A stretch of 64,000 nt of DNA. Source: Letharia columbiana (taxonomy: Eukaryota > Ascomycota > Lecanoromycetes > Lecanorales > Parmeliaceae). The number at the start of each line of letters is the position of its first letter. The stretch's first letter is position 1. The notes under the pieces were generated by a model. That model was not told the origin of the DNA, made no database searches, and saw nothing but the letters and a program-made list of their open reading frames with translations. A program made the position numbers and the translations under genes. Positions 23,917-37,121 of the stretch are shown here, in pieces. Where the stretch lies: NCBI RefSeq assembly GCF_014066305.1, contig NW_023501043.1, positions 310,001 to 374,000 on the forward strand, given 5' to 3'.

Positions 23917-25832
23917 TTAATATATATAAAAGAATAAGATAGAGTTAAGCTTAAAAATCTTAAATTTATATATATAGTCAATTATAAATTTAGATTCTAT
24001 ACGCTTTTTAATTAGACCGGCTAAGTTAACTCGATAGCTCTCTCGCGCTTCTCTTATTAAAAATTTATATATAGAAGTTTTACACTTTAAAGTACTTAGC
24101 TTACGATATATATAGTTACTTTATAATTTCTTAAATTATAAAGCTCGCTTTACGCTTTCTAACGCTATAAAAATTATAAAGTTTAATCTACTATTAGTAA
24201 ATTAAATGAATATTTAAATATAATAGTTATAATAGTTATATTAAACGCGTTCAAGATCGAATAATAATCCTTTTATCTATTTATATAATTATTATTCTTT
24301 TATTACTCTACTAATTCTATTAATTCTATTAATATAAATATAATCGTCTTACGTTTCAGATATATATATTTCTTTTACTCGTCTCTTAGAGCCTCTATTA
24401 ACGCCCTTAAATTATCTCTCGATAAATTTACTATTATTAATAATTAAGGCCGTAAGCGAGCTTAATAGCTATCTACTATTACTTATAAATATATTAAAAG
24501 ACTTTTAAAAAGAGTTTAAACGAATATATCTTTCTTTATATATTCCTCTTAAGTTTCTTAAGTTAGCGATAAGTAAGTTAAATTAATATTTAAATATTAT
24601 AATTATATTAAACGCGTTCGATTTAGATAGATAAATCTATATATCTCTTCTATTTATCTCTTAAAGCTCTTATTAACGCTCTTAGATTATCTTTAAACGA
24701 ATTCGCTATTACTAGTAATCGAGGTTATAAGCGAGTTTAACAGCTATCTACTACTATTTATAAACGCGTTGAAAAGCCCTTAAAAAGAGCTCGAATAGAT
24801 CGTTCTCTTTATTAACCTTAAGCCCTTAAAAAGAGCTCGAATGTACGTTCTTTCTATATACTCCTCTTAAGCTAGCGAAACTAATATTTAAATATTATAG
24901 TTATATTAAACGCATTCGAAATCGAATAATAATTCTTTCACCTATTTATATAATTATTCTTTTTTTTTTAATTCTATTAATTTTATTAATTCTATTAATT
25001 TCACTAATATAAATATATTTACTCTCGATATTCTTATACTTAATTAAATAAGAGAAGAATCTATAATAGATGAATATAAAGAATATTATAAAGAAAGTTA
25101 TTAGCAGTAATAATATAATAAATCTACTCTTTATAATCTTATATTAATTCACTTAATTAGTATAAGAGAAGTCGCTATAATAAACGAATATAAAGAATAT
25201 TACGAAGAGATTAAGCGGTAATAAAAAATTTAGTATTAAGAATATAACTTAACTACCTAAGATTTCACGTTATATACTCTTTATAATTTTATATTAAATT
25301 ATTACTTAATAAGCGGAGAATACTACTATAACTTAATCTATTATTCTTACTATATTAAGAAGTAAAAGAAGAAATTATAATAGATAAATACGGAGAATAC
25401 TATAAAGAAATTAAGCGGTAAGAAATTATTATTATTAAGAATATAACTTAACTCTCTAAGATTTTATATTATATACTCTCTATAACTTTATATTAAATTA
25501 TTACTTAATAAGCGAAGAATACTATTATAACTTAATCTATTATTTCTATTATATTAAAAAATAAGAGAAGAAATTATAATAGATAAATATAAAGAATACT
25601 ACGAAGAATATTATAGAGAATACTATAGAGAAATTAAGCGGTAATAAGATTATTATTATTAAGAATACGGCTTAGCTCTCGAAGATTCTACGTTATATAC
25701 TCTCTATAATTCTATATTAAATTATTATTTAATAAGCGGAAAATATTATTATAACTTAGTTTATTATTTCTACTATATTAATATAGTATATTACTGTGCA
25801 GTTAATTATAAATTCGATAGATCTACGCTTTT
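23917..25832 (+). mobile_element. HLE-D1: long Helitron-like element, 3' truncated
   Basis: It starts TTAATATATATAAAAG directly after the A that ends the gypsy LTR. The first about 190 bases match the short HLE copies. Then comes the long-form body also found at 27264 and 37971, which holds a relic cargo gene. The 3' end (palindrome and CTCG) is missing, and the element stops near 25832, where LT1-b begins. Confidence 0.7.
24380..25800 (+). pseudogene. HLE cargo gene relic, copy 1
   Basis: The broken + strand frame has two parts. First is a basic segment (about 24385-24520, duplicated at 24656-24790) that reads SNRGRKRAQQLSTTTYKRV-like once obvious C-to-T changes are allowed. A low-complexity Asn/Ser/Ile-Thr tract (near 24965-25020) follows. 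Then come several tandem units of about 210 bp (25055-25800), each with a run of Glu-Tyr-Tyr repeats, a KRQQ-x-YYxQEHG segment, and PTLYTLxN. Stops lie at Gln codons. I do not recognise the family. Basic patches suggest a nuclear or nucleic-acid-binding protein, which is only a guess. A relative without RIP damage lies at 43052-43555. Confidence 0.5.
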
Positions 25833-25858
25833 TATGAAAAAATATAAGATAAGATACT

Positions 25859-27263
25859 TAGTTATATTATCTATAGAGTAACTATAAAGAAAAGAGCAAC
25901 TAGATACGAGAACGCTAAGGCGTATTACGTAACCATATCACGTAATCGCTAAGAGTCACGTAACTCGAATTTCAATACTCCTCTTCGTATATATTCCTTT
26001 ATAAGCGAAACTCTAATAGATATAAAGTTTAATATTAATAGAATTTAAAACTAAGTAAATAAGATAAAATAATTTAATTAATTTTTATCGAATTATTAAA
26101 GTAAAATTAGTATTAAATAATTATAGTAAAATTTTAGACTAGATAGCTAAAATAAATTAACGTTAAATAGTAGAAGTAAAATTAATATCGAATAATTAAA
26201 ATAAATTAATATTAAGTAGCTAGCGTAAAATATATTCTTTATATCTCTATTCTCTTATATAAACGAAATTATAAGAAACGTTAAATTTAAAGTTTATAAT
26301 ATCTAAAATAAGATAAATAAAATTTAAAATTTAAAATTTAAAATAACTATATTAAACTATAGCCCTTATTTAAAAATAATCTAAATTTTATTTTTTATTA
26401 AAAAGCGATTTTTCGAAAAGTTTATTTTTAAGAGTATTTAATATATATATTAAAAATTAATTAATTTAAGATTAAAGAATATATATAAGAATAATTAAAA
26501 TAATTAAAAGATATTCTTCTAGCTATATATCGTTAACTATAAAGTTCTTATAAGAATTATTTTAAATTAATAATTCTTAATATTAGTAATTATAATAGCG
26601 ATAATTTAAAAATATAATATCTAAAATATTAATAATAAATAAATATAGATTTTTTAAAATAGCTTTAGAAATTTAATAATAATAATATATAATAGTATTA
26701 AAAAAAATAGCTATTTTAATATAAAATAGTAAATTTATAGAATATTAAATTTAATATAATAGCTCGATAAGCGATTTAAATAGATTATTTATAATATAAA
26801 AATGAATTAAATGATTTTTTAGAGTAGATAATAGTAAATAGCTTTTCTAAATTTAGATATAAATATTATTAAATTAAAACTATATTAAGATAGTAATAAA
26901 ATTAATACCTATTTATAAAGTAAATAGATATAGCTTTTTTAAAGAGTATCTTAAAGATAATAAATTTATTTAAATAAAGAGTTTTAATAAATTTATTAAT
27001 TATCTATTTATTAATTAAGATATATTATATATTTATAATATTATTATTAGTCTTTTTATATGTAAAATAGTAAATAATATTAATATATTTAATATAAAAC
27101 TAAAACTAAATAATCTTTATAAAAAAAAAATTAATTATTATTAAAAATAATAATAGTTTTAAAGTTTATATTATTAAAATAAAGAAATTAATTAAATAGA
27201 TTTTTTAGCTAAATTAATTTTTTAATAATTTATATCTAATTAATATACTCTAGAGATATATTA
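25859..27263 (+). mobile_element. LT1-b: truncated LT1 copy
   Basis: A terminal repeat (25859-25977, the best preserved of the family, with CACGTAA and CACGTAAC sites) is followed by leader sequence with its tandem array (26090-26235). The body from about 26600 matches LT1-a from about 5900 to 6430. It is cut at 27263 by HLE-D2. No coding domain was identified. Confidence 0.65.
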
Positions 27264-28000
27264 TTAGTATATATAAAAGAATAAGATAGAATTAAACTAG
27301 AAAATCTTAAATTTATATATATAGCCAATTATTAATTCGAGGTTATTACGCCTTTTGGCTAGATTAGCTAAGTTAGCCCGCTAGCCCTCTCGCGTTTTTC
27401 TTATTAAAAATTTATATATAAAAGTCTTATACTTTAAAGTACTTAGCTTGCGATATATATAATTACTTTATAATTCCTTAAATTATAAAGCTCGCTTTAC
27501 GCTTTTTAACGCTATAAAAATTATAAAGTTTAATCTACTATTAGTAAATTAAATAAATATTTAAATATAGTAGTTATAATAGTTATATTAAACGCGTTTA
27601 AGATCGAATAATAATCCTTTCACCTATTTATATAATTATTCTTCTTTTATTATTCTATTAATTTATTAATATAAATATAATTATCCTCGATACCCCTCGC
27701 GGAAACGTTACTAAACGCTTTAGATATATATATCTCTTTTATCTATTCTTAGAGCCTCTACTAACGCCTCTAGGCTATCCCTCGATAAATTCGCTATTAT
27801 TAATTAGCTATCTATTACTACTTATAAACGCGTTAAAAGACTCTTAAAAAAAGCCCGAACAGATATATTCTCCTCTATATACTTCTTCTAAGCTAGCGAT
27901 AAATAGGTTAAATTAATATTTAAATATTACAATTATATTAAACGCGTTCGAGATCGGATAATAATCCTTTCACCTATTTATATAATTATTCTTCTTTTAC

Positions 28001-28120
28001 TATTCTATTAATTCTATTAATTCTATTAATTCTATTAATTCTATTAATTCTATTAATTCTATTAATTCTATTAATTCTATTAATTCTATTAATTCTATTA
28101 ATTCTATTAATTTTATTAAT
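28001..28120 (+). repeat. 9-bp tandem repeat in the HLE cargo gene
   Basis: About thirteen units of attctatta. The period of nine is three codons (Asn-Ser-Ile/Thr), and the copies at about 24965 and 38352 have far fewer units. This is therefore a length-variable coding repeat in the former protein rather than a random microsatellite. Confidence 0.8.
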
Positions 28121-28139
28121 ATAAATATATTTACTCTCG

Positions 28140-28711
28140 ATACCCTCGAAGAATTTATAATAGACGAATATAAAGAATATTATAAAGAATATTACGGAGA
28201 TAGTTATTAGTAGTAATAATATAATAAATTTACTCTTTATAATCTTATATTAATTTACTTAATTAGTATAAGAGAAGTTAATATAATAGATAAATATAAA
28301 GAATATTATAAAGAAATTAAGCGATAATAAGATTTTTAATATTAAGAATACGACTTAGCTCTCTAAGATCCCACGTTATATACTCTCTATAATTTTATAT
28401 TAAATTATTACTTAATAAGCGAAGAATACTATTATAATTTAATTTATTATCTTTATTATATTAAGAAGTAAGAGAAGAAATTATAATAAGTAAATGCGGA
28501 GAATATTACGAAGAATATTATAAAGAATATTACGAAGAAATTAAGCGATAATAAGATTATTATTATTAAGAATATAGCTTAGCTCTTTAAGATCTTACGT
28601 TATATACTCTCTATAATTCTATATTAAATTATTATTTAATAAGCGGAGAATATTATTATAATTTAGTTTATTATCTCTATTATATTAATATAGTATATTA
28701 CTATAATAACG
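28140..28711 (+). pseudogene. HLE cargo gene relic, copy 2 (first half)
   Basis: It opens with a TLEEFIxDEYKEYYKEYYGD-like unit and a shorter unit carrying STLHN-type spacing. At least two full units follow, with the KRQQ...QEH...DPTLYTL pattern. The remaining units are at 34930-35230, beyond the inserted block. Stops fall at Gln codons. Confidence 0.5.
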
Positions 28712-28714
28712 TTA

Positions 28715-31700
28715 ATTTAAAAGTTATTTATTTTATTCGACTATTTAGCTAAAATAGTCGTCTTAACGAAGATACTTTATCTAAAAATCTATAAAGGCTT
28801 AAACTTATAAATTACTCTCGCTTAAGTATATATAAAATATTATATAAAGGCCTTTATAGAGAGAGGCTATATTAAATAACTTTATTAAATTAATGCTAAA
28901 TTAAATAATATTAGAGATAAAAGAGTGTAAATAAAAAATTAGAAAATTATTTAAATAATAAATTTAGATTTATTAATTTATTCTAATTACTAATATCGCT
29001 AATATTTATATTCTAATTCTTTATAATATTATTTAACTTCTTAATTATCTCTATTATTCTTCGCTTAATTTAATTTATTATTATAAAAAAATTAGATATT
29101 ATATAAATAGAGCTTTTATAAATCTTTATTCGATTAAAAAACTCATCTTAAAGATTCTTAAATATTTATATATTATACTTTTTAATTTAATATCTTTTAT
29201 AAAAATATAAAACTTGATTTATAAGAATTTATTTTCGAATTAAAATTCGATAATAATTTTAAATAATATTTAAGAATTAATATATAACTAGATCGCTAAA
29301 ATTATATAATAAATAATATTTTTATAAAGATTAAATAATAGTCTAATAGAGAATATCTTATTATCTCTTATTAATATCTCTTAAATTAAAACTAAGTATT
29401 ATAAAAGTGATTATCTTATTAATAATTCTTATTTTAGATATCGAGTTAAAAGTTAGTTAATTTAAAATAATAGAAAATTCTTCTTATATCGCTTTCGATA
29501 TTATATACTTAATTTATATATAAAATAAAAATTAATTAATACTATAAATAGAGTATAGCTATTATTATATTAATATTTAAATAAAATTAATCTTTAATTA
29601 AACTTTTTTATAGAGTAATTATTAAAAAAGATTCTTTATATATAATATCTTAAACTTATTATAAATTATAACTTATATTTTATTTATCGAGATTTTTAGT
29701 TTATAACGACGCTAATAGACGAGAATAAGATTTTTAATTTTATTATTTCGATAGAAGGATAAGACGATTATTAATCTCTATAAAGTATTTCTATTAAAGT
29801 ATATCTAGTCTTTATATATATAGAGATAAAAGTAATAAGCGCTAATTTAATAAAATAGCGTTAGAAATTAATTTATTAATAATATAGTCGATCTAAAAAG
29901 AGTATTTACTATATACTATTTTAATTAAAATTATTAAAATCGCGTATATTAAGTTTTATATATCTTCTAAAATTTTAATATCTTTATTTTATAAAGCTTA
30001 TTAAATCTCGAAGTCAAACTTTTTTATATTTTCTAAATCGACTTTTCTTAATAATAAATAATAAAATATTAACGTTATTAATAGTTTTATAATAATTAAA
30101 AAAGATTTAATTTAGAGAATTTATATAAATATCTTTTTCTATCGCTATTAAATAATTTATATTAACTTTAAAATATAATTAAACTAATTAAAAAATTAAG
30201 TTATTTAAGAATTAATAAATATTAAAATATATAAAGAGTTTTAAATATATAATATTAAAATATTTTTAATTAGAATAGCTTATATTAATTTAAGAGAATT
30301 AATTACTCTATTAATTATAATTATAATATTTTTATTAATAATAATTTATAAATTAATTACTTCGACTTTACTCTCTTTTATTTAATAATAAATATAAAAA
30401 TCGTGAATAGTACTTTAAATCTTATTATTTTATATTAACTTATAATACTTCTTTTCTAACTCGTCGCGTATTATTAAAGATATATATAAAAATTATAGAG
30501 TGAATTTAAAAAGAGATATTATAAAGATAATTTTAATTATTATCTTATTTTTAAGAGATAAATAAAATTATAATTAATTTTATATTAATTTCTTAGTCTT
30601 TTATAGAATTTTAATTTAAAAATTATCTAACTAATAATTAATATCTATTTTAATTAATATTCTTAAATATTTATAGAAGTTATTAAGAGTAATTTCCTTT
30701 ATATTAATAATATAAATATAAGCGATATTTTTTATATATAATATATATAACTTATTCTAATTAATCCTCGCGCTAATTATAATATAATAAACTCTTAAAA
30801 CCGCTATTATAATATCTATCTTTGCTTAAAATTATATTAATATATTATTATCTTTAATACTCTATTTTCTATTTATATCCTTAAAATTTAAGAATTATAA
30901 ATAATATATTAAATTAAATTTTTAATTATAACTACGAATAAAAGATAATTTAGAGGATTTTTTTATCTTATATTATTTTATATTATAATTATTTCTTTAA
31001 TATAATTATTAATATAAATTTTAATCTTAGCTTTCTTATAAATAAGTTATATCTAAATAATAAATTTCTTAAATATATCTAATTCTTTTAAAATCGCTAG
31101 AAGAAATTTATAATTAATTTAATTATATATTTTTTTCTAATCGAGAAAGAGAATAGCGATTTCCTTTTACTTCTACGATAGCTTTTTAGCGAGTTTATAC
31201 TTAATTATTAAATATTAAATTATTTTAATATTATCGTTTATAAATTTCTTCGATAAAAAGATTAATTATTATTCGCTAATTATCTCGCTTAAAGCCTTTA
31301 TTAAACGTTATATTAGAATATTTATAAAGATCTTATAATCTATATTTATAATAAATAGAAGATAATAATTCTTAATATCGATTTATTTATCTTTATTTTT
31401 AAAAAGAATAATAAAAATCTTATTTATTTAATATTTTAAGAGTTTTTATTCTTACTATATCTAATTATAGAAAAAGATTAATTATATAATAATAATTAAA
31501 ATTTTCTCTTTCTTCTTCTTTTTATACTTTATAATAATTTTATAAAATTTATTTAAAAATTTATTTTTATTTAGCGAGATTTTTAAAAATATTTAATAAA
31601 TAATAATTTATATCTTTTAAGCTTTAATAGAGCTTTTTATTTTAATAATATCTATCAAGTTTACTTAATCTATTATATATCGTAGAATTTTATTTTAAAC

Positions 31701-34700
31701 GCTTTTATCTAAGAATTTTATATTATAAAGATTTCGATAGTAATCTATTACTATTTTAAGAATATCTTTTAAATCTATATATATCTCTTTTTAATTATTC
31801 TTTAAGATCTTAATAAAGCTATAATTTATATATTTAATTCTCGCGAAAAATTATCTTATTAGCTTCTTATTAAAAATAAAATATTTAATTATAATATTAT
31901 AGAAATAGAATTAATTATATATATCTATAAACTATTTTTTATATATTTTAATAATTATTATTCTTTTTTTTAATTCGAAATTTAATAATTTAAAATATCT
32001 TTTCTTTTATAATTATAGACGATTATATTATAAATTATATTTAACTTTCTAATTCGTTCTATAATTATTCTTTATAATATATTTTATAAATTATATTATT
32101 AATATCTTATAAATTATTTACTCTTCTATTAGATTTTCCTTTAGAAATATCTATAATATTTTTAAATATAAGATTTATATCTAATTTCTTTATAGAAATA
32201 AGAATAATAACTTTTATTATTTAAATTCTTAAATAGTTATAGAGATTATTTTTATCGTAATCGTTATAATTTTATAATTAATAAATAATTTATTAAATAC
32301 TATCTCTTAATCCTTTCACTTTTCTATTTAATTATCTTAAATATAGATTTAATTAATTTTAGAAATTAAGATTTTATCGTTTAAGAAGTATATAAAAACT
32401 TTAAAATTTAAAATTTAAATTCTTTAATTATTTATTAAATAATATATCTTATCTTCTTTAAACTTTAATAATAATTTAAATAATACTTATAGTTATAAAG
32501 GTGGTAAGAAAATTATAAAAACTTTATCTATAGCGATTAATATAAGATTTTAATCTCTCTCTATTATATTATAAAGTATTTATAGTAATATTTATTTAAG
32601 CGCTTTTATATTCGCTTTTAGTTATAATAATCTTATAATCTCTTTAATTAAAATATATATTAATATTATTATAAGTATATATTTTTTATATTTAATTTTA
32701 TAAATTAAAATTCTTTTATTACTTCCTTTATAGAGGATATAATTTAAGTTTTTATTTTTTTATTATTTTATAGATTTAATATTTATAATAATAGTAACTT
32801 TATTCTTTTTAACTCGATAGATTATAATAACTATTTATAAGAATAATATTTTATAATTTTATTAAATAAATTTATCTCTTAAAGTAGTAGAATATTAATT
32901 CTATAACTCTATATTATATTATATATTTTTTTAAAATAATTTAAATTTAGAATTAAATAAATATTAAGTAAGATTACTTATATCTTATATATAGCTATAA
33001 TTATAATATAATAAAACTATTTTTTATAAAAAAGAACTTTATAATATTTATAGATTTTAATATTTATAATTCCCCGTATTTAATTATTAAATATACTTCT
33101 TTATAAATATTATATATTTTAATTAAATTTATTAATCTAAATTTAATATTAAACGCTTTATCGTATTTTAATTTTAATTATTTAATTATAAACTCGAAGC
33201 TATATATCTTAAAACTTTTTTTAAAAATAATTATAATCTTATTATTTATAACGCCTTTAAACTTCTAATATATTAATTAGAATTTTAAATCTTTAAAATT
33301 CTTTATCTCTATTATTTATATAGCTAGAAGATAAAAATCTATAACATCTAATAAACTCTTATTTATTATATATATTTAAGATCTTTTTATATAATATTTA
33401 ATAATATTTATAATTAATAAATCGATATAGAAGCTTTAATTCTTAATTTCTTTAACGACTATAAAAGAGTAATAATATATTATTTAATCTTTAATATTAT
33501 AGAATTCTATAAATATTATATTTTTAAACTTTATAATCTTTTTTAATCTTTTTATAATTTATTTTAGAGTTAGTTTATTCTACTTTTTTTATAATTTAAA
33601 TAATATTTTTAAATAGAGCTATTTATTATCTCTAAGAATTAATATTATTAAAATAATAATATCTTCTTCTTTCTTATTATAGCGAGTAAATATTACTTTA
33701 CTTTTTTATATTAATATATATAAAGTTTATAATTTAAACTTAAGTTACAATTTAATATAACTTAATAGAGTTACTTCTCTCGATATTTTATTTCTTATTA
33801 TTAAAAATAAAATATAAATCGAATTTATCTTTTATAGTTAAGCTTTTTTTTATTTTTTTCTTTATTAATAATTAAGAAAAGTCGATAATATTAGCTCGAT
33901 CTTATTTAAAAATTAATATTTTAAGCGATAAGAATAGAGAGGCTATTTTTTCTATTAATCTATTATAATTTTATAATTAATAATTTTATTTATAAAATTT
34001 ATAGAATTAAGAGAGATCTTTCTCTCTTCGTTTTAACTCCTCTACTACTCTCTATCTCTTCTTATACTATTTATTCTTCTTAACTCTCTTTTACTCTCTT
34101 CTTTTCTTCTTCTTTAATATATATTAATTAATATTCTCTTTTTTAATAATCTACTTCTCTAAAGAATCTAAATTAAAACGTTTTTTATATCGAAAGAGAG
34201 AAGATTAATAAAACTTAATAGATATTAAATTTACTTTATTATTAAATTATAATTTATTTAAAAATAGATTACGCTTTAATAATATACTATTTTTTTATAT
34301 TATTTTATTATTTAACTAATTTTTAATAAATTATTTATTAATAATTTTAAATTATTAATTTAAAGAAGACTCTTTTATAATAATCTTAATAGAATTAGAT
34401 ATTAATATTATAGCGTTATATTAATAATTAATATAATATATTAATTATTTATATTATATTTTAATTTAGATTTTTTAAGATATATCTTTTAATAAGACTT
34501 TTAATTCTTAGATTCTAATTATTATCTCTTTTAACTACCTCGATCTAATAAAAAGATTTTTTATATTATAACGCGTATATATCTTAAAGAATAATATAGT
34601 AATAGCGAGATATTAAATAAAGTAGTCTATTAAAATAATAGAAAGATTTCATCTATTATATAATTATTCGTTTCTCTTAAATATTTAATAGAGATATAAA

Positions 34701-34867
34701 GATATTTTATTAGAAAATAATTAAGAGTTTATAATTAGATTTCTTAGATATTAAGTCTTTAAAATTATTACGTTAAGATATTATATATAAACTTAAGTAT
34801 TATTAATAAGACGCCGCTGCTAGCGCCCTTAGAACGTGCTACTATTATCGACGATATCTCTAAAAGA
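28715..34867 (-). mobile_element. 6.1-kb degraded insertion (BLK-1) splitting HLE-D2
   Basis: The block is flanked by a perfect 15-bp direct repeat, actataataacgtta (28700-28714 and 34868-34882), which occurs once in the uninterrupted HLE-D3. It is therefore an insertion with a long target duplication. That length suits a target-primed non-LTR retrotransposon better than an LTR element, but no reverse transcriptase motif could be read. Minus orientation is inferred from a pyrimidine-rich + strand (34018-34135), which would be Lys/Glu/Arg-rich coding sequence on the other strand. A second partial copy lies at 43992-45262. The right edge (34798-34860) is less damaged and CpG-rich. Confidence 0.55.
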
Positions 34868-36234
34868 ACTATAATAACGTTATAAGAGAAGAATCTACTA
34901 TAATAATTATAGTTAATTAGATCTCTATAAAAGAAATATCGTAAAAGAAGAAACTATAATAAGTAAATACGAAGAATACTACGGAGAATATTACGGAGAA
35001 TACTATAAAGAATACTATAGAGAATATTACGAAGAAACTAAGCGATAATAAGACTATTATCGTTAAGAACACGGCTTAGCTCTTTAAGATCGCATATTAT
35101 ATACTTTTTATAATTTTATATTAAATTATTATTTAATAAACGAAGAATATTATTATAACTTAATCTATTATTTCTATTATATTAATATAATATATTACTA
35201 TAATAATATTATAAGAGAAGAATCTACTATAATAATTATAGTTAATTAGATCTCTATAGAAGAAATATCGAATAATATATATTTAGATAAATTAAAATTA
35301 TTCGATATCTTACTTTAATAGCTATTTTATTATTTAAAAGATTTTACTACGATAGAAGATAATATAGAATTTATACTATTAATTAATACTTTATATTATC
35401 TTTATTTCTTTTCGATATTTTAATACTTCTTATTATAAGAATATAACCTTTCTCTATTTTCTATAGATAATTATTATAAATTAATTTTTTATATTTAATA
35501 CACCTTCCTAATTAGGCTTTAACGCGTCTCTCTTCGTATATATATATTTATATAGGCTTGTGATACACGTACACCCCCTTTTGATACATGTACACCCCCC
35601 CAGATCCGGATAGCTTCCGCGCGGCCGCTAGCCGCATGGGGTATAAACCCCGCATATAGCTTCCTGGAGAATATTGCCGAGACTCTTAGTGGTAGCAAGG
35701 CAAGCCTTCCCAGACCTCTCCTGATAAAGTCTAAAAGATCAGACGGTTTCAAATCGTCGAATGGTGAGGTCTTTGGATTGTTGATTGGCTGGCTACCCTC
35801 TCTCGTTGCTACTAGAAATACGCCTATCGTACTCGAATATCCACTACCTATTGGCCACCTGTCCTTCCTAGAGCTGAAAGGTACCAAACATAGTCTCGTT
35901 ACCCTGCATGTAGGCTGGCGTACCACGTCCGACTACCTCGCTATCGACTACCTCGCTGTCCGCCTCGTGTAGCCCTACTTCGGCTATGTGCGGGTTTTAT
36001 ACTCTATGCGGCTAGCGGCCGCGCGGAAGCTAATCGGATTTGGAGGGGGTGTACATGTATCAAAACGGGGTGTACATGTATCAAAAGGGGGTGTACGTGT
36101 ATCACTTCCCTTTATATATAGATTAAAAATATATAGTAAGCGATTAGAGTTCGATTTGACTTAGGGCTAAGGCTAAAATTTAATTTAACTTAGAAAAATT
36201 TAACTCTATGAATTTAATTTATAGGCCTTTACTT
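34868..36234 (+). mobile_element. HLE-D2, right part
   Basis: It continues the cargo units (34930-35230) and then the 3' tail shared with HLE-D3. It contains the un-RIPed MITE at 35555-36110 and ends with the HLE 3' signature ATGAATTTAATTTATAGGCC, then TTTACTTA near 36234, where the usual CTCG is altered. Confidence 0.65.
35555..36110. mobile_element. un-RIPed 556-bp MITE with iteron-bearing inverted ends
   Basis: Near-perfect inverted arms of about 100-120 bp (35560-35660 and 35983-36105) enclose about 320 bp. Each arm starts GTGATACACGTACACCCCC and contains a repeated TTTTGATACATGTACACCCC unit, then GCGCGGCCGCTAGCCGCAT. The left arm has one full inner iteron and the right arm has two. The flanks are TTTATATA (35547-35554) and TTTATATA (36111-36118), a possible 8-bp duplication as in hAT elements, though the AT-rich setting weakens this. 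Open frames inside (35519-35926 minus, 35778-35972 plus) overlap each other and the arms and show no domain. Confidence 0.8.
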
Positions 36235-37121
36235 ATAAATAAATAATATTATAATAATTTAATATTTAGATAACTAATTAATTATATTATTTTTTATATT
36301 AAAAAGATAATTAAATATAAATTTTTAGATTATATTATTAATTTAATTAGAATTAATATAATTAATAAACTCTTAAAAAGAGTTTTTATATATAAATTTA
36401 TAATATATTATATTTCTTAGATATCGAAAAATTCGAATAATTATATTTTAATATATTAGAATAAAATTAATTAAGAAATGATTTATTAATAATAATAAAT
36501 AGATAATAATAGAATAAATATTAAATATAATATATAAAAAAGATCTTATTATAAATTAATAACTCTCTTATAATTCTCTTAAAGTAATATGATTTTTTTA
36601 ATAAAATTTGATTTATAACTAATTTTAAAAGATATTAATATTAAAATAAAATTTTAATAATTAAAATGATTTAAAAACTAAATAATATAAATTTTCTATT
36701 TTAGATGAAGAATATCGCTATAACGATTTCTCTTAATAATTATATTTAAATAATAAATTTCAAATTTCAAATTTAATATAAATTTTTAAATTAAGATTCT
36801 TCTTAATTCGCTAAATTTTAATTTTATTAGAATTAATAATTAAAGTATTATCGATATAAAGCCTTATAAAGATATTGTTTAAAAATTTAAAAATTATGAT
36901 TATTTAATTCGATAGAAAGAAGATCTAATTTTTTTATATACTTTAAAAATTATTAATATTAAATTTAAAAAAAATATTTTAAATTATAAAATATTTTATT
37001 AGTCTATAAGTCTTAATATTATTTTTATTAAAGCTATTAGATTAATATATATAAATCTCTTTCTTTATATTATTATATAATCTCTTTTTTAATATTTACT
37101 TTAAATTTTAATTTATATTTA
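36235..37121. other. RIP-degraded sequence, no gene
   Basis: AT-rich, stop-filled DNA with no readable domain. It probably continues at 37695-37970, with HLE-3 inserted between. Confidence 0.5.

Larger units (their letters stand above)
27264..28714 (+). mobile_element. HLE-D2, left part
   Basis: Begins TTAGTATATATAAAAG after A. It carries the long-form body: the basic segment at about 27745-27880, the 9-bp tandem tract at 28001-28120 and the Glu/Tyr-rich units from 28140. The copy is interrupted at 28714 by a 6.1-kb insertion and resumes at 34868 with a repeat of the last 15 bases. Confidence 0.7.

Noticed and set aside
35519..35972. 135-codon minus and 64-codon plus frames as genes
   Set aside because: They overlap each other and the inverted arm of the MITE, and the longer one runs out into RIPed DNA. 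They are open only because the island has normal composition.
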